A stretch of DNA of 64,000 nt from Pseudomonadota bacterium. Its GTDB lineage: Bacteria > Pseudomonadota > Alphaproteobacteria > Rhodospirillales > Magnetospirillaceae. This document shows positions 45,742 through 54,695 of the stretch, one piece after another; position 1 is the stretch's first letter, and each line of letters opens with the position of its first letter. The stretch spans positions 1-64,000 of the forward strand of contig JAJXUO010000006.1 in NCBI GenBank assembly GCA_021782815.1, in the 5' to 3' direction. The notes under the pieces are model-generated. The model had not been told where the DNA came from. It saw only the letters and a list, made by a program, of their open reading frames with translations, and made no database searches. The translations under genes and the position numbers were made by a program.

Positions 45742-46974
45742 ATGAGTGCGACAGCGACGGGCATGGACGTATTATTCATCTTGCTGGGGGCGGTGATGGT
45801 TCTGGCCATGCATGCCGGATTCGCCTTTCTGGAAGTGGGGACGGTGCGGCGCAAGAATCAGGTCAATGCCCTGGTGAAGATCATCACCGATTTCGCCATG
45901 TCCACCTGCGCCTATTTCTTCATCGGATATTCCGTGGCCTACGGGGTGAACTTCCTGGTGTCGGCCAAGGCCCTGACCGGCGGCGCTCCGGGGCTGTTCG
46001 CGCCCAAGGGCTACGATCTGGTCAAGTTCTTCTTTCTGGCCACCTTCGCCGCCGCCATTCCCGCCATCATCTCGGGCGGCATCGCCGAACGGGCCCGCTT
46101 CTGGCCGCAGATCTGCGCCACCGCCCTGCTCACCGCGCTGTGCTATCCCACCCTGGAAGGCATGATGTGGGGCAGCCGCTTCGGCGTGCAGGCCTGGATG
46201 CTGTCCACCTTCGGGGCGCATTTCCATGATTTCGCCGGCTCGGTGGTGGTGCATGCCTTCGGCGGCTGGGTGGCGCTGGGGGCGGTCAGCCTGTTGGGGC
46301 CGCGCATGGGCCGCTATCGCAAGAACGGCACGGGGGTCAACATTCCGCCGTCCAACATCCCCTTCCTGGCCCTGGGCGCCTGGGTTTTGTCGGTGGGCTG
46401 GTTCGGCTTCAATGTCATGAGCGCCCAGAAGCTGGACGGCATTTCCGGCCTGGTGGCCCTGAATTCGCTGATGGCCATGGTGGGCGGCATTCTGTCGGCC
46501 CTGCTGGTCAGCCGTAACGATCCCGGCTTCATCCATAACGGCGCCCTGGCCGGGCTGGTGGCGGTGTGCGCCGGGTCCGACGTCATGCATCCCCTGGGGG
46601 CGCTGGCCACCGGCGCCATCGCCGGGGTCCTGTTCGTGTGGGGCTTCAACCAGTGTCAGACCAAGTGGAAGATCGACGATGTGCTGGGGGTGTGGCCGCT
46701 GCACGGTTTTTGCGGCGCCTTCGGCGGCATCGCCTGCGGCCTGTTCGGCCAGGAGGCTCTGGGCGGCCTGGGCGGGGTGTCGCTGCCGGCGCAGATCACC
46801 GGCACCCTGCTGGGCGTCGGGATGGCCCTGATCTCGGGCTTCGGCGTTTACGGCCTGCTGCGGGCCACTCTCGGCCTGCGTCTGTCGGAAGAGGACGAAT
46901 TCCGTGGCGCCGATCTGTCGCTGCATCGCATCGGCGCGTATCCGGAAGAGGAGATCACCGGTTACGAGGAGTGA
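45742..46974 (+). CDS. amt: Ammonium transporter (Amt family)
   Basis: 410 residues and 11 membrane helices. GFAFLEVGTVRRKNQVNALVK replaces the usual Amt N-terminal region and no signal peptide is present. The channel's twin histidines are in FHDFAGSVVVHAFGGW and VWPLHGFCGAFGGI. A GGGAGG site lies 10 bases before the ATG. No glnB or glnK partner is adjacent, unlike the usual glnK-amtB pair. The TGA stop is also the left target duplication of MITE copy C. Confidence 0.93.
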   Translation: MSATATGMDVLFILLGAVMVLAMHAGFAFLEVGTVRRKNQVNALVKIITDFAMSTCAYFFIGYSVAYGVNFLVSAKALTGGAPGLFAPKGYDLVKFFFLATFAAAIPAIISGGIAERARFWPQICATALLTALCYPTLEGMMWGSRFGVQAWMLSTFGAHFHDFAGSVVVHAFGGWVALGAVSLLGPRMGRYRKNGTGVNIPPSNIPFLALGAWVLSVGWFGFNVMSAQKLDGISGLVALNSLMAMVGGILSALLVSRNDPGFIHNGALAGLVAVCAGSDVMHPLGALATGAIAGVLFVWGFNQCQTKWKIDDVLGVWPLHGFCGAFGGIACGLFGQEALGGLGGVSLPAQITGTLLGVGMALISGFGVYGLLRATLGLRLSEEDEFRGADLSLHRIGAYPEEEITGYEE

Positions 46975-47119
46975 TACCAAGTCGCGATGAGTTTGACTCA
47001 TCGCGACGCGGGTTAGGAGCAAGGCGACGCGCGCCTGATGGCGCGAAGCCAAGGGTTTCGGAGAAACCCGCCCGGCGCATGAGGGGGCGGTGATCGGTTC
47101 CGATCACCGCAATTCGGTA
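46975..47119. mobile_element. MITE-like element, copy C (opposite orientation)
   Basis: 145 bp, reverse orientation relative to A, B and D, ends TACCAA/TCGGTA, target duplication TGA (46972-46974, the amt stop; and 47120-47122). Its 24-bp end hairpin reads GCGGTGATCGG/CCGATCACCGC: both arms changed together relative to copy A, so pairing is kept. Confidence 0.85.
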
Positions 47120-47122
47120 TGA

Positions 47123-47176
47123 GACCGGTCGGCCCTTGATTTGACCCGACGGGTCAAATCATTGGCCGGGCGGTAT
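47123..47176. repeat. Short palindromic repeat, family 2, copy 2
   Basis: GATTTGACCC (47138-47147) and GGGTCAAATC (47151-47160) with a 3-bp spacer and flanking partial dyad, as at 6543-6600. It lies directly beside MITE copy C and overlaps the 3' end of rimI. Confidence 0.75.
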
Positions 47177-47606
47177 GGTCGACGCCAAGATCCTTGCGCA
47201 GCACCAGGGCATCGGTGACGCCTCCGTAATAACGGGGGCGCCGTCCCACCGTGTGAAAGCCGTGGGCGGCGTAGAGGGCCTGTCCGGCGGCATTGTCGGC
47301 CGCCACTTCCAGAAACAGGGCGGCGGCGCCCCGAACCCGGGCCTCGGCGGCGGCGGCGGCCAGCAGGCGGGCGCCGAGACCGGCGCGGCGGTAGGGCGGC
47401 AGCACCAGGATGGTCAGCACCTCGGCCTCGTCGGCGGCGGCGCGGCAGAGCACGAACCCTTCCGGCCGCGCCTCTCCCGCCAGGAAGCCGTAACTGCCGG
47501 GCAGGGCCAGCAGATCGGCCATGGCCTTGGCGTCCCAGGGTTCCTTGAAACAGACGTGATGCATGCCGGCCATCAGCGCGGCATGGGCCGGGGAGAGCGG
47601 CGTCAT
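47154..47606 (-). CDS. rimI: Ribosomal protein S18 alanine N-acetyltransferase-like GNAT protein
   Basis: 150 residues of the GNAT fold. LTILVLPPYRRAGLGARLL is the acetyl-CoA loop (motif A), and AALFLEVAADNAAGQALYAAHGF is the RimI-like end. RimI acetylates the N-terminal Ala of S18. It overlaps tsaB by 4 bp, the common tsaB-rimI pairing. The last seven or so residues and the TGA stop come from the palindromic repeat, so the native C-terminus was probably replaced. The start at 47606 is set by the overlap. Confidence 0.88.
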   Translation of the reverse strand: MTPLSPAHAALMAGMHHVCFKEPWDAKAMADLLALPGSYGFLAGEARPEGFVLCRAAADEAEVLTILVLPPYRRAGLGARLLAAAAAEARVRGAAALFLEVAADNAAGQALYAAHGFHTVGRRPRYYGGVTDALVLRKDLGVDHTARPMI

Positions 47607-48283
47607 GCGGCGGGGGCTCCCGGCGGCAGGGTGACGTCGGGCGGACGCAGGTACAGCGGGTCCGGCGGCAGGGCGGTGCCGGCCCGCCACCGCGCCAGGG
47701 CCAGGGCGGCGACGATGCGGGCGTCGGGCAGCGGCGGCGCCGACGACAGCCGGGCGCCGGGCAGGGCGGCGGCCAGGCGTTCGCCGGCATCGCCGGCGAT
47801 CAGCACCGGCCCCTCGGCCAGGCGGGCCGCCGCCTCGGCCATCAGGGCCCGGGGCGGGGCCAGGGGGGTGAGATCGGCGGCGAAGGGTTGGAGGAACAGA
47901 TCCTCGCGCTTGCCGTCCACCGCCACCAGCAGGGTCTGCCCCCGCCGTTCCACCTCGGGCACGCCGTGGGCCACCGCTTCGCAGCTGGTCACCCCCGCCA
48001 CCGGCAGTCCGGCGGCGAAGGCCATGCCGCGCGCCGTCGCCAGGGCGATGCGCAGGCCGGTGAAGCTGCCGGGCCCCACCACCACGCCGATCAGGCCGAG
48101 CTCCGGCCAGTCCAGCCCGGCCTCGGCCATCACCTCGGTGATCATCGGCAGCAAAACCTCGGCCTGACCGCGCGCCAGCGTGCGGAAGCGGGCGGCGCGG
48201 ACGGCGCCCCCGGCCAGAACGGCGGCGGAACAGGCGGTGGTGCTGCAATCGAAGGCCAGAACGGCGGGATCGGCGGAGGGCAC
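47603..48283 (-). CDS. tsaB: tRNA threonylcarbamoyladenosine biosynthesis protein TsaB
   Basis: 226 residues of the ASKHA fold. VLAFDCSTTACSAAVLAGG is the phosphate-1 motif, and GVVVGPGSFTGLRIALATARG is the TsaB signature. It forms the TsaBD complex needed for t6A in tRNAs. It is followed with 4-bp overlap by rimI, and divergent from the dipeptidase at 48357 with 73 bp between. The rest of the t6A machinery (tsaC, tsaD, tsaE) is not in the window. Confidence 0.95.
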   Translation of the reverse strand: MPSADPAVLAFDCSTTACSAAVLAGGAVRAARFRTLARGQAEVLLPMITEVMAEAGLDWPELGLIGVVVGPGSFTGLRIALATARGMAFAAGLPVAGVTSCEAVAHGVPEVERRGQTLLVAVDGKREDLFLQPFAADLTPLAPPRALMAEAAARLAEGPVLIAGDAGERLAAALPGARLSSAPPLPDARIVAALALARWRAGTALPPDPLYLRPPDVTLPPGAPAA

Positions 48284-48356
48284 GGGATTTTTTCCTTATA
48301 CAGGGCGGCGGCGCGGCTATACTGCCGCCAACTTTCCGTTTTCGCAAAGGTCCGAC

Positions 48357-48914
48357 ATGGCCCTGGTTCCCATCACCGCGCCCGACTACGACGTCGATCT
48401 GTCCATCGCCTACGCCACCGCCGACAATTTCACCGGCGCTCCGGTCTATGCCCGGCCCGATTGCTGGCTGCATGCCGATGCCGCCGCCTGTCTGCGTCAG
48501 GCCGTCACCCTGGCCCGGCCGCTGGGCCTGCGTCTGAAGATCTTCGACGCCTTCCGCCCGTCCGAGGCGCAGTGGCGGCTGTGGGAGCATACCCCCGATC
48601 CCGAATTCCTGGCCGATCCGCGCAAGGGCTCGCCCCATTCGCGCGGGGTGGCGGTGGATCTGACCCTGGTGGACGCCGCCAGCGGCCGGGAACTGGACAT
48701 GGGCACCGGCTTCGACGCCTTCACGCCGCTGTCGCATCACGCCTCCACCGCCATTCCGGTGGAGGCCCAGCGCAACCGCCTGCTGCTCATGGGGCTGATG
48801 ACCGCCGCCGGCTGGGATTTCTATCGCAATGAGTGGTGGCACTACCAGCTGTTCAACGCCCGCGCCGCCTATCCTCTGTTCAGCGACAGCGCCCTGCCGG
48901 TTTCCATGATGTAA
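48357..48914 (+). CDS. D-alanyl-D-alanine dipeptidase (VanX/DdpX family)
   Basis: 185 residues. SPHSRGVAVDLTL holds the zinc ligands (S-x-H-x-x-G-x-x-x-D pattern), EWWHYQL the catalytic Glu and the third zinc His. KIFDAFRPSEAQ is conserved in the family. It cleaves D-Ala-D-Ala, recycling peptidoglycan fragments, and has no obvious signal peptide, so it is probably cytoplasmic. It is a lone gene 42 bp upstream of rlmN. No vancomycin-resistance genes accompany it, so a recycling role is the simpler reading. Confidence 0.9.
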   Translation: MALVPITAPDYDVDLSIAYATADNFTGAPVYARPDCWLHADAAACLRQAVTLARPLGLRLKIFDAFRPSEAQWRLWEHTPDPEFLADPRKGSPHSRGVAVDLTLVDAASGRELDMGTGFDAFTPLSHHASTAIPVEAQRNRLLLMGLMTAAGWDFYRNEWWHYQLFNARAAYPLFSDSALPVSMM

Positions 48915-48956
48915 ATCCTCTTGCAAGCGGGGGGGCTGGCCCCCTATGTAACCGCC

Positions 48957-50090
48957 ATGAGCGACATCTCGAAAAAATCCCTGGTCGGCCTCTCGCGCGA
49001 GCAGCTGGCGGCCGAAATGGCGGAGATCGGCGAAAAGCCGTTCCGCGCCAAACAGCTGTGGCACTGGATCTATCACCAGGGCGAAACCGATTTCGCGGCC
49101 ATGACCACCCTGGCCAAGCCCTTGCGCGAAAAGCTGGCCGAGCATTTCGTGGTGCGCCGTCCCGAGGTCTCGCGCATGCAGACCTCCACCGACCGCACCC
49201 GCAAGTGGCTGCTGAAATTCGCCGACGGCAACGAGGCGGAGACGGTCTATATCCCCGAGGAGGATCGCGGCGCCGTCTGCGTGTCCTCGCAGGTGGGCTG
49301 CACCCTGACCTGCCGCTTCTGCCATACCGGCACCCAGATGCTGGTGCGCAACCTGACGGCCGAGGAAATCGTCGGCCAGTTCATGGTGGCCCGCGATTCC
49401 TACGAGGAATGGCCCAGCCCCATGGACGGCGGCCGGCTCATTTCCAATATCGTGCTGATGGGCATGGGCGAGCCGCTGTTCAATTACGACAATGTGGCCC
49501 AGGCCCTGAAGATCATCATGGACGGCGAGGGGATTTCCGTCTCCAAGCGCCGCATCACCCTCTCCACCTCGGGCGTGGTGCCGATGATGCGCCGCTGCGG
49601 CGAGGAACTGGGGGTCAATCTGGCGGTCAGCCTGCACGCGGTCAACGACGAGGTGCGCGACCGCATCATGCCCATCAACAAGAAATATCCCCTGGCCGAG
49701 CTGATGCGGGCCTGCCGCGACTATCCCACCAACAATGCCCGGCGCATCACCTTCGAATATGTCATGCTGAAGGGGGTGAACGACAGCCTGGCCGACGCCC
49801 GCGCCCTGGCGAAACTGGTGGAGGGCATTCCCGCCAAGTTCAACCTCATCCCCTTCAACAAATGGCCGGGGGCCGAGTTCGACTGTTCCGACATGGGACA
49901 GATCCGCAAATTCTCGGATTTCCTCTTCGAACAGGGCTATTCCGCCCCCATCCGCCAGCCGCGCGGCAGCGATATCCTGGCGGCTTGCGGCCAGTTGAAG
50001 AGCGAGTCCGAACGCATCCGCTGTTCGCGGCAGAAGGAACGTCTGGCCGCCGGCATCGACGACGAACACGCTGTGGCGCCGCAAAATTAA
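48957..50090 (+). CDS. rlmN: 23S rRNA/tRNA adenine-C2 methyltransferase RlmN
   Basis: 377 residues, radical SAM. The cluster Cys are in [14 protein letters not shown] (C-x3-C-x2-C), [13 protein letters not shown] is the family GEPL motif, and the C-terminal [14 protein letters not shown] contains the second catalytic Cys. It methylates A2503 of 23S rRNA and A37 of some tRNAs. I chose [13 protein letters not shown] at 48957; the frame extends upstream without homology. Confidence 0.96.
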   Translation: MSDISKKSLVGLSREQLAAEMAEIGEKPFRAKQLWHWIYHQGETDFAAMTTLAKPLREKLAEHFVVRRPEVSRMQTSTDRTRKWLLKFADGNEAETVYIPEEDRGAVCVSSQVGCTLTCRFCHTGTQMLVRNLTAEEIVGQFMVARDSYEEWPSPMDGGRLISNIVLMGMGEPLFNYDNVAQALKIIMDGEGISVSKRRITLSTSGVVPMMRRCGEELGVNLAVSLHAVNDEVRDRIMPINKKYPLAELMRACRDYPTNNARRITFEYVMLKGVNDSLADARALAKLVEGIPAKFNLIPFNKWPGAEFDCSDMGQIRKFSDFLFEQGYSAPIRQPRGSDILAACGQLKSESERIRCSRQKERLAAGIDDEHAVAPQN

Positions 50091-50100
50091 TTTTATTTCA

Positions 50101-50136
50101 GCCCGGCCGGTTTGTGGAGACGAGCACCGGCCGGGC
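50101..50136 (+). terminator. Hairpin after rlmN
   Basis: GCCCGGCCGGT (50101-50111) pairs with ACCGGCCGGGC (50126-50136); 14-base loop, no T-run. It lies 10 bases after the rlmN stop. Confidence 0.5.
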
Positions 50137-50187
50137 AGTGTATCGTGACCGCCGTCGTCAATAAAATTCCTTGCCGGAACATTGCGC

Positions 50188-52080
50188 GTGCGGGCTTTTC
50201 TCAGAGTTGGTCACCGGATCGCCTTCGGCTACCTGCTGCTGCTGTTTCTGGTGGCGGCGGTGGGCTTCTGGGGATTCCTCTCGGCCAGCCGGGCGGTGGA
50301 TAAGACCCGCGGCATCTACGAGCACCCTTTCACCGTCATCAACAGCTTGAGCGACGCCCGCCGCGATATCCTGCTGACCAACCAGCGGCTGCTGTTTCTG
50401 CTGGCCTATCCCCAAGAGCTCAATCATTCCGGCCTGGGCAGCGAAGTGGCCCGCCTGGAAAGGAATGTGGATGCGGCGCTCAATGTCAGCTTCGATCATT
50501 ACCAGGGCCCGCCGCAGGATGTGAAAAGCCTGGCGCTGGCCTGCGGCAACTGGCGCATTCTGGCCGACAGCATCACCGCCCCGATGATTCGCGGCGATCT
50601 GGCGGCGGCGCGCGACCTTTACCGCGAGCACGGCGCCGCGCAGTTGCAGGCGGTGCTGAACGCCATCGACACCATGCAGGCCTTCGCCCGCGAGCGTGCC
50701 GAGCAGGTGCGGGGATCCAGTCAGACCGCCCTCGGCCAGCAGAAATACGATCTGCAGCGCATGCTGGCCCTGGCGCTGCTGCTGGGCGGCGGCGCCTTTC
50801 TGATGGTGTTGCGCTCCATCATCGTGCCGCTGGGCCGCCTGCGCCGTTCCCTGGCCGCCCTGTCGCGCGGGCAGCTCGAAATGGTGACGGCCGATACCGG
50901 CCGCATCGATGAAATCGGCGATATCGCCCGTGATCTGGAGGAGCTGCGCCAGACCCTGGCGGTCAAGCAGCAGACCGACCTTAAATTCCAAACCATTTTC
51001 CGCAACAGCCCCGATTTGATCGCCATCGTGCGCAAGGACGACGGGCGGCTGATCGACGTCAACGACGGTTTTTCCCGCCAGCTGGGCCTGAGCCGCGACG
51101 AGGCGGTGGGCCAGTCGCTGGCCGAACTCCAGGTGTGGTCCGATCCGCAGGACAATGCCGCCATTCTGAAAGCCCTCAACCGCTCGCACCACCTGTCGGA
51201 TCTGCGTACCAGCCTGCGCCGCCGCGACGGCAACCGCCTGACGGTGGTGATGTCCATCGAACAGATCCTGCTGGATCAGCAGGAATGCCTGATCATGCTG
51301 GCCCGCGATATCACGCGGCAGAAGCTGGAAGAGGAAACCATGCATCACATGCTGGACGAACTGGCCCGCTCCAATGCCGAGCTGGCCCGCTTCGCCCAGC
51401 TGGCCTCGCACGATCTGCAGGAGCCCACCCGCAGCATCTGCGCCTATGCCCAGCTTTTGGAGCGGCGCTACCTGCCGCAGCTGGACGAGGAGGGGGTGGA
51501 GTGCCTCAATTATCTGATCGAGGGCGCCCAGCGCATGCGCGATCAGATCAACGGCCTCAGCACCTATTCCCAGGCGGCGGCCCATGCCCAGAGCTTCCAT
51601 GCCGTGGATATGGAGCAGGTGGTGCAGGCGGTGCTGGCCGATCTGGGTCCGGCCCTGCGCGACGGCAAGGCCGAAATCGTGCGGGAAACGCCGCTGCCCC
51701 AGGTGCAGGGCGACGCCCGCCAGTTGCGCCAGCTGATGCTGGCCCTGCTCAGCAACGCCCTGAAGTTTCAGCCGCCGGGACAGGCGGCGGAGGTGCGTTT
51801 GCGGGCCCGCCGCGATGGGGCGCACTGGCAGATCACCGTGCAGGACAACGGCATCGGCATTCCCGAGGCCCAGCGCCACGCCGTGTTCGACATGTTCCGC
51901 CGCCTGCACGGCCAGAACCGTTATCCCGGCACCGGCCTGGGTCTGGCCCTGGCCAAGCGCATCGTCGAGAATCATCACGGCCGCATCTGGATCACCACGC
52001 CGGCCGGCGGCGGCGCTTCGCTGCACCTGACCCTGCCCCCGGCCGAAGAGGGCGCCGATGTCGCCCCCGCCCTGCCGTAG
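50188..52080 (+). CDS. Sensor histidine kinase with HAMP and PAS domains
   Basis: About 630 residues. TM1 is at about 10-35, a periplasmic helical sensor at 35-190, TM2 at 192-208 (LALALLLGGGAFLMVL), HAMP to about 265, PAS at about 270-380 (SPDLIAIVRKDDGRLIDVN), then LASHDLQEPTRSICAYAQLL with the phosphoacceptor His near 406, and HATPase with LLSNALKFQ, DNGIGIPEAQRH and GTGLGLALAKRI. It is the DLQEP type that pairs with Rcp1-like regulators such as those at 34483 and 34966. The start is uncertain: GTG at 50188 or TTG at 50182. Confidence 0.9.
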   Translation: MRAFLRVGHRIAFGYLLLLFLVAAVGFWGFLSASRAVDKTRGIYEHPFTVINSLSDARRDILLTNQRLLFLLAYPQELNHSGLGSEVARLERNVDAALNVSFDHYQGPPQDVKSLALACGNWRILADSITAPMIRGDLAAARDLYREHGAAQLQAVLNAIDTMQAFARERAEQVRGSSQTALGQQKYDLQRMLALALLLGGGAFLMVLRSIIVPLGRLRRSLAALSRGQLEMVTADTGRIDEIGDIARDLEELRQTLAVKQQTDLKFQTIFRNSPDLIAIVRKDDGRLIDVNDGFSRQLGLSRDEAVGQSLAELQVWSDPQDNAAILKALNRSHHLSDLRTSLRRRDGNRLTVVMSIEQILLDQQECLIMLARDITRQKLEEETMHHMLDELARSNAELARFAQLASHDLQEPTRSICAYAQLLERRYLPQLDEEGVECLNYLIEGAQRMRDQINGLSTYSQAAAHAQSFHAVDMEQVVQAVLADLGPALRDGKAEIVRETPLPQVQGDARQLRQLMLALLSNALKFQPPGQAAEVRLRARRDGAHWQITVQDNGIGIPEAQRHAVFDMFRRLHGQNRYPGTGLGLALAKRIVENHHGRIWITTPAGGGASLHLTLPPAEEGADVAPALP

Positions 52081-52152
52081 GCCTTGCCTCCGTCCGCCGT
52101 TCTCCTATACTCGGCGGCAGTTTCGTTCCCTCATCCGAAGGCGCGTTTTTCC

Positions 52153-53364
52153 ATGAGCGATATCAAGAAAGTCGTCCTGGCCTATTCCGGCGGCCTGGAC
52201 ACCTCGATCATTCTCCGCTGGCTGCAGGACCAGTATCAGTGCGAGGTGGTGACCTTCACCGCCGATCTCGGCCAGGGCGAGGAACTGGAGCCGGCCCGCA
52301 AGAAGGCCGAGCTGATGGGCATCAAGCCCGAGAACATCTTCATCGACGATCTGCGCGAGGAATTCGTGCGCGATTTCGTCTTCCCGATGTTCCGCGCCAA
52401 CGCTCTTTATGAAGGCGTCTATCTGCTGGGCACCTCCATCGCCCGCCCCCTGATCGCCAAGCGCCAGATCGAGATCGCCAATCAGGTCGGCGCCGACGCC
52501 GTGGCCCACGGCGCCACCGGCAAGGGCAACGATCAGGTGCGCTTCGAGCTGGGCTATTACGCCCTGAAGCCGGAAATCAAGGTGATCGCCCCCTGGCGCG
52601 TGTGGGATCTGAACAGCCGGACCGCCCTGCTGGATTTCGCCGAAAAGCACCAGATTCCCATCGCCAAGGACAAGCGCGGCGAGGCTCCCTATTCCACCGA
52701 CGCCAACCTTTTGCATATCTCTTACGAGGGTAAGGCGCTGGAAGATCCGTGGGTCGAGCCCAACGAGGATATGTTCACCCGCTCGGTCAGCCCGGAAAAG
52801 GCTCCGGAAACCCCCACCTATGTGGAAATCGAATTCGAGAAGGGCAACGCCGTGGCCATCGACGGCGAGCGTCTGTCGCCCGCCGTCCTGCTGACCCGGT
52901 TGAACCAGCTGGGCGGGGCCAACGGCATCGGCCGCCTCGATCTGGTGGAAAACCGCTTCGTCGGCATGAAGAGCCGCGGCGTTTACGAAACCCCCGGCGG
53001 CTCGGTGCTGATCGTGGCGCACCGCGCCATCGAAAGCCTGACCCTGGATCGCGGCGAGGCGCATCTGAAGGACGAGCTGATGCCGCGCTACGCCGAGCTG
53101 ATCTATAACGGCTTCTGGTGGAGCCCGGAACGCCAGGCCATCCAGACCATGATCGACAAGGTCAGCGAAAACGTGGAAGGCACGGTGCGCCTCAAGCTCT
53201 ACAAGGGCAATGTCACCGTGGTGGGCCGCAAGTCGCCGAAGTCGCTCTACCGCCTGGATTACGTCACCTTCGAGGCGGATTCGGTCTACAACCAGCGCGA
53301 TGCCGAAGGCTTCATCAAGCTGAACGCCCTGCGCATGCGTCTGGCCAAGATGGCGCGCGGCTGA
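52153..53364 (+). CDS. argG: Argininosuccinate synthase
   Basis: 403 residues, standard length. [19 protein letters not shown] is the ATP-pyrophosphatase P-loop near the N-terminus. [14 protein letters not shown] and [18 protein letters not shown] contact citrulline and aspartate. It makes argininosuccinate from citrulline and aspartate in arginine synthesis. It is followed by a textbook terminator, and argH is not adjacent. The start [14 protein letters not shown] at 52153 fits. Confidence 0.97.
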   Translation: MSDIKKVVLAYSGGLDTSIILRWLQDQYQCEVVTFTADLGQGEELEPARKKAELMGIKPENIFIDDLREEFVRDFVFPMFRANALYEGVYLLGTSIARPLIAKRQIEIANQVGADAVAHGATGKGNDQVRFELGYYALKPEIKVIAPWRVWDLNSRTALLDFAEKHQIPIAKDKRGEAPYSTDANLLHISYEGKALEDPWVEPNEDMFTRSVSPEKAPETPTYVEIEFEKGNAVAIDGERLSPAVLLTRLNQLGGANGIGRLDLVENRFVGMKSRGVYETPGGSVLIVAHRAIESLTLDRGEAHLKDELMPRYAELIYNGFWWSPERQAIQTMIDKVSENVEGTVRLKLYKGNVTVVGRKSPKSLYRLDYVTFEADSVYNQRDAEGFIKLNALRMRLAKMARG

Positions 53365-53389
53365 GCCGCTCTCCGCCGGTCTTTCTGAG

Positions 53390-53424
53390 AAAAGCCCCCT
53401 TCCGCGTGCGGAAGGGGGCTTTTT
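53390..53424 (+). terminator. argG terminator
   Basis: AGCCCCCTTCCGC (53393-53405) pairs with GCGGAAGGGGGCT (53408-53420), with As before and Ts after, 25 bases after the argG stop. Confidence 0.9.
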
Positions 53425-53502
53425 CGTTGCGCGGCATCTTGTTCGCGGCGGCCCCCTGCGATATCTTAACAAGTTCTTAACCTGCCTATCGGGGGCGTTC
53501 GG

Positions 53503-53937
53503 GTGGTTTCGAAACTGGGGTCTTCCTCAACCGCTGCGGTCGATGTCCGCGCGGCCGCTCTGGCGGCCGCCGCTCAGGGCAGGGTGGGGGCGTCTCCGGC
53601 GGTGCAGGGCGGGGGCGCGGGCGCCGCGCCGGTGGCGCCGACACCGGCCGACAGCGGCGATCAAACCCCGGTTCCGGCCCCGCAGGGCGACGGTGCCGGC
53701 GGCGGCGGCGATACGCAAGGCGGCGCCGCCTCCCTCACGCTGCCGCCCGCCGCCTATGGGCAGATGCTGTCGGCGCAGGAAAGCGGCGCCGCCACGCTGG
53801 TCTCCACCGCCTTGCGCGCCACCGGCGCCTATGCCGCGACCACGGCGCTTACCAGTCCGACCCTGGCCGAGGACATGCACATGCCCGGCCTGCCCCCCAC
53901 CCTGGCTTCGGGGCGGCGGCTCGACCTATCGGTTTGA
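53503..53937 (+). CDS. Hypothetical low-complexity Ala/Gly/Pro-rich protein
   Basis: 144 residues from a GTG start, rich in Ala, Gly and Pro (for example AAALAAAAQGRVGAS). No domain or signal peptide is recognised, and much of it is probably disordered. Its end overlaps the end of the convergent glycosyltransferase by 12 bp. The upstream region TTAACAAGTTCTTAACC could hold a promoter. High GC can create such frames by chance, so it may not be a real gene. Confidence 0.4.
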   Translation: MVSKLGSSSTAAVDVRAAALAAAAQGRVGASPAVQGGGAGAAPVAPTPADSGDQTPVPAPQGDGAGGGGDTQGGAASLTLPPAAYGQMLSAQESGAATLVSTALRATGAYAATTALTSPTLAEDMHMPGLPPTLASGRRLDLSV

Positions 53938-54693
53938 GCGCAGGCTGTCGGCGTCGTACTTGGCCTTGAGGTGCGACACCAGCGGATAAAGCGCCGCGAA
54001 CAGGGCGATGAGGAAGCCCAGCCCGCCTTCCCGCCAGCCGCCGCGGCTGACATAGCAACGCCAGAAACGGCTGACGATGCGCCGCACATTGTGCGGCCCC
54101 GAGCCGATATCGCCCGAGTCCAGCAGATCCTTGGCGCGGGCGGTGGAATAACGGTCGAAGCGGGTGATCATGTCGCTGATGTCGCGGTCGACATAATGCT
54201 GAATGCGGTTCTGCAGGGACGGGCCCTTCTTTCCCACCAGGGTCAGGCGGGGATGCACCCGCTCCATGCCCCAGCGTTTGGCCTCCTTGCGGAACAGGCC
54301 GGGATAGGCCGGTTTGCCGAAGCTGGCCCCCCAGCCCCGCCGCACCAGCCGCGCGCCGATCCAGTTGTCCACCGGAATATCGTGATAGGCGAAGGCCGAG
54401 CTTTCGCTCACCCGGCGCAGTTCCGCCGCCAGCGCGGGCGTCACATGCTCGTCGGCATCCACTTCCACGATCCAGTCGCCGGAGCAGGCCTCGATGCCGG
54501 TGTTGCGGCGCGGCCCTTCCAGATCCCAGCTCCCTTCCACCAGATGGCTGGTATAGCGCTGGGCGATGGCCTTGGAGCCGTCGCTGCATTTGTCCAGCAC
54601 CACCACGATCTCGTCGGCGAAGGCCAGCTTGTCCAGACAGGCGGCCAGACGCTCCTCTTCATTGTGGATCACCACCAGGGCGGAGAGGGTCAT
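53926..54693 (-). CDS. Family 2 glycosyltransferase (LPS core type)
   Basis: 255 residues. LSALVVIHNEEERLAACLDK is the GT2 start, and IVEVDADEHVTPALAAEL the DxD region. The pattern resembles WaaE/KdtX-type enzymes that add glucose to LPS core heptose. It follows gmhB with only 2 bp between, which supports a role in heptose-containing LPS core. The donor and acceptor are inferred, not shown. I chose MTLSALV at 54693. Confidence 0.85.
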   Translation of the reverse strand: MTLSALVVIHNEEERLAACLDKLAFADEIVVVLDKCSDGSKAIAQRYTSHLVEGSWDLEGPRRNTGIEACSGDWIVEVDADEHVTPALAAELRRVSESSAFAYHDIPVDNWIGARLVRRGWGASFGKPAYPGLFRKEAKRWGMERVHPRLTLVGKKGPSLQNRIQHYVDRDISDMITRFDRYSTARAKDLLDSGDIGSGPHNVRRIVSRFWRCYVSRGGWREGGLGFLIALFAALYPLVSHLKAKYDADSLRSNR

Positions 54694-54695
54694 GA

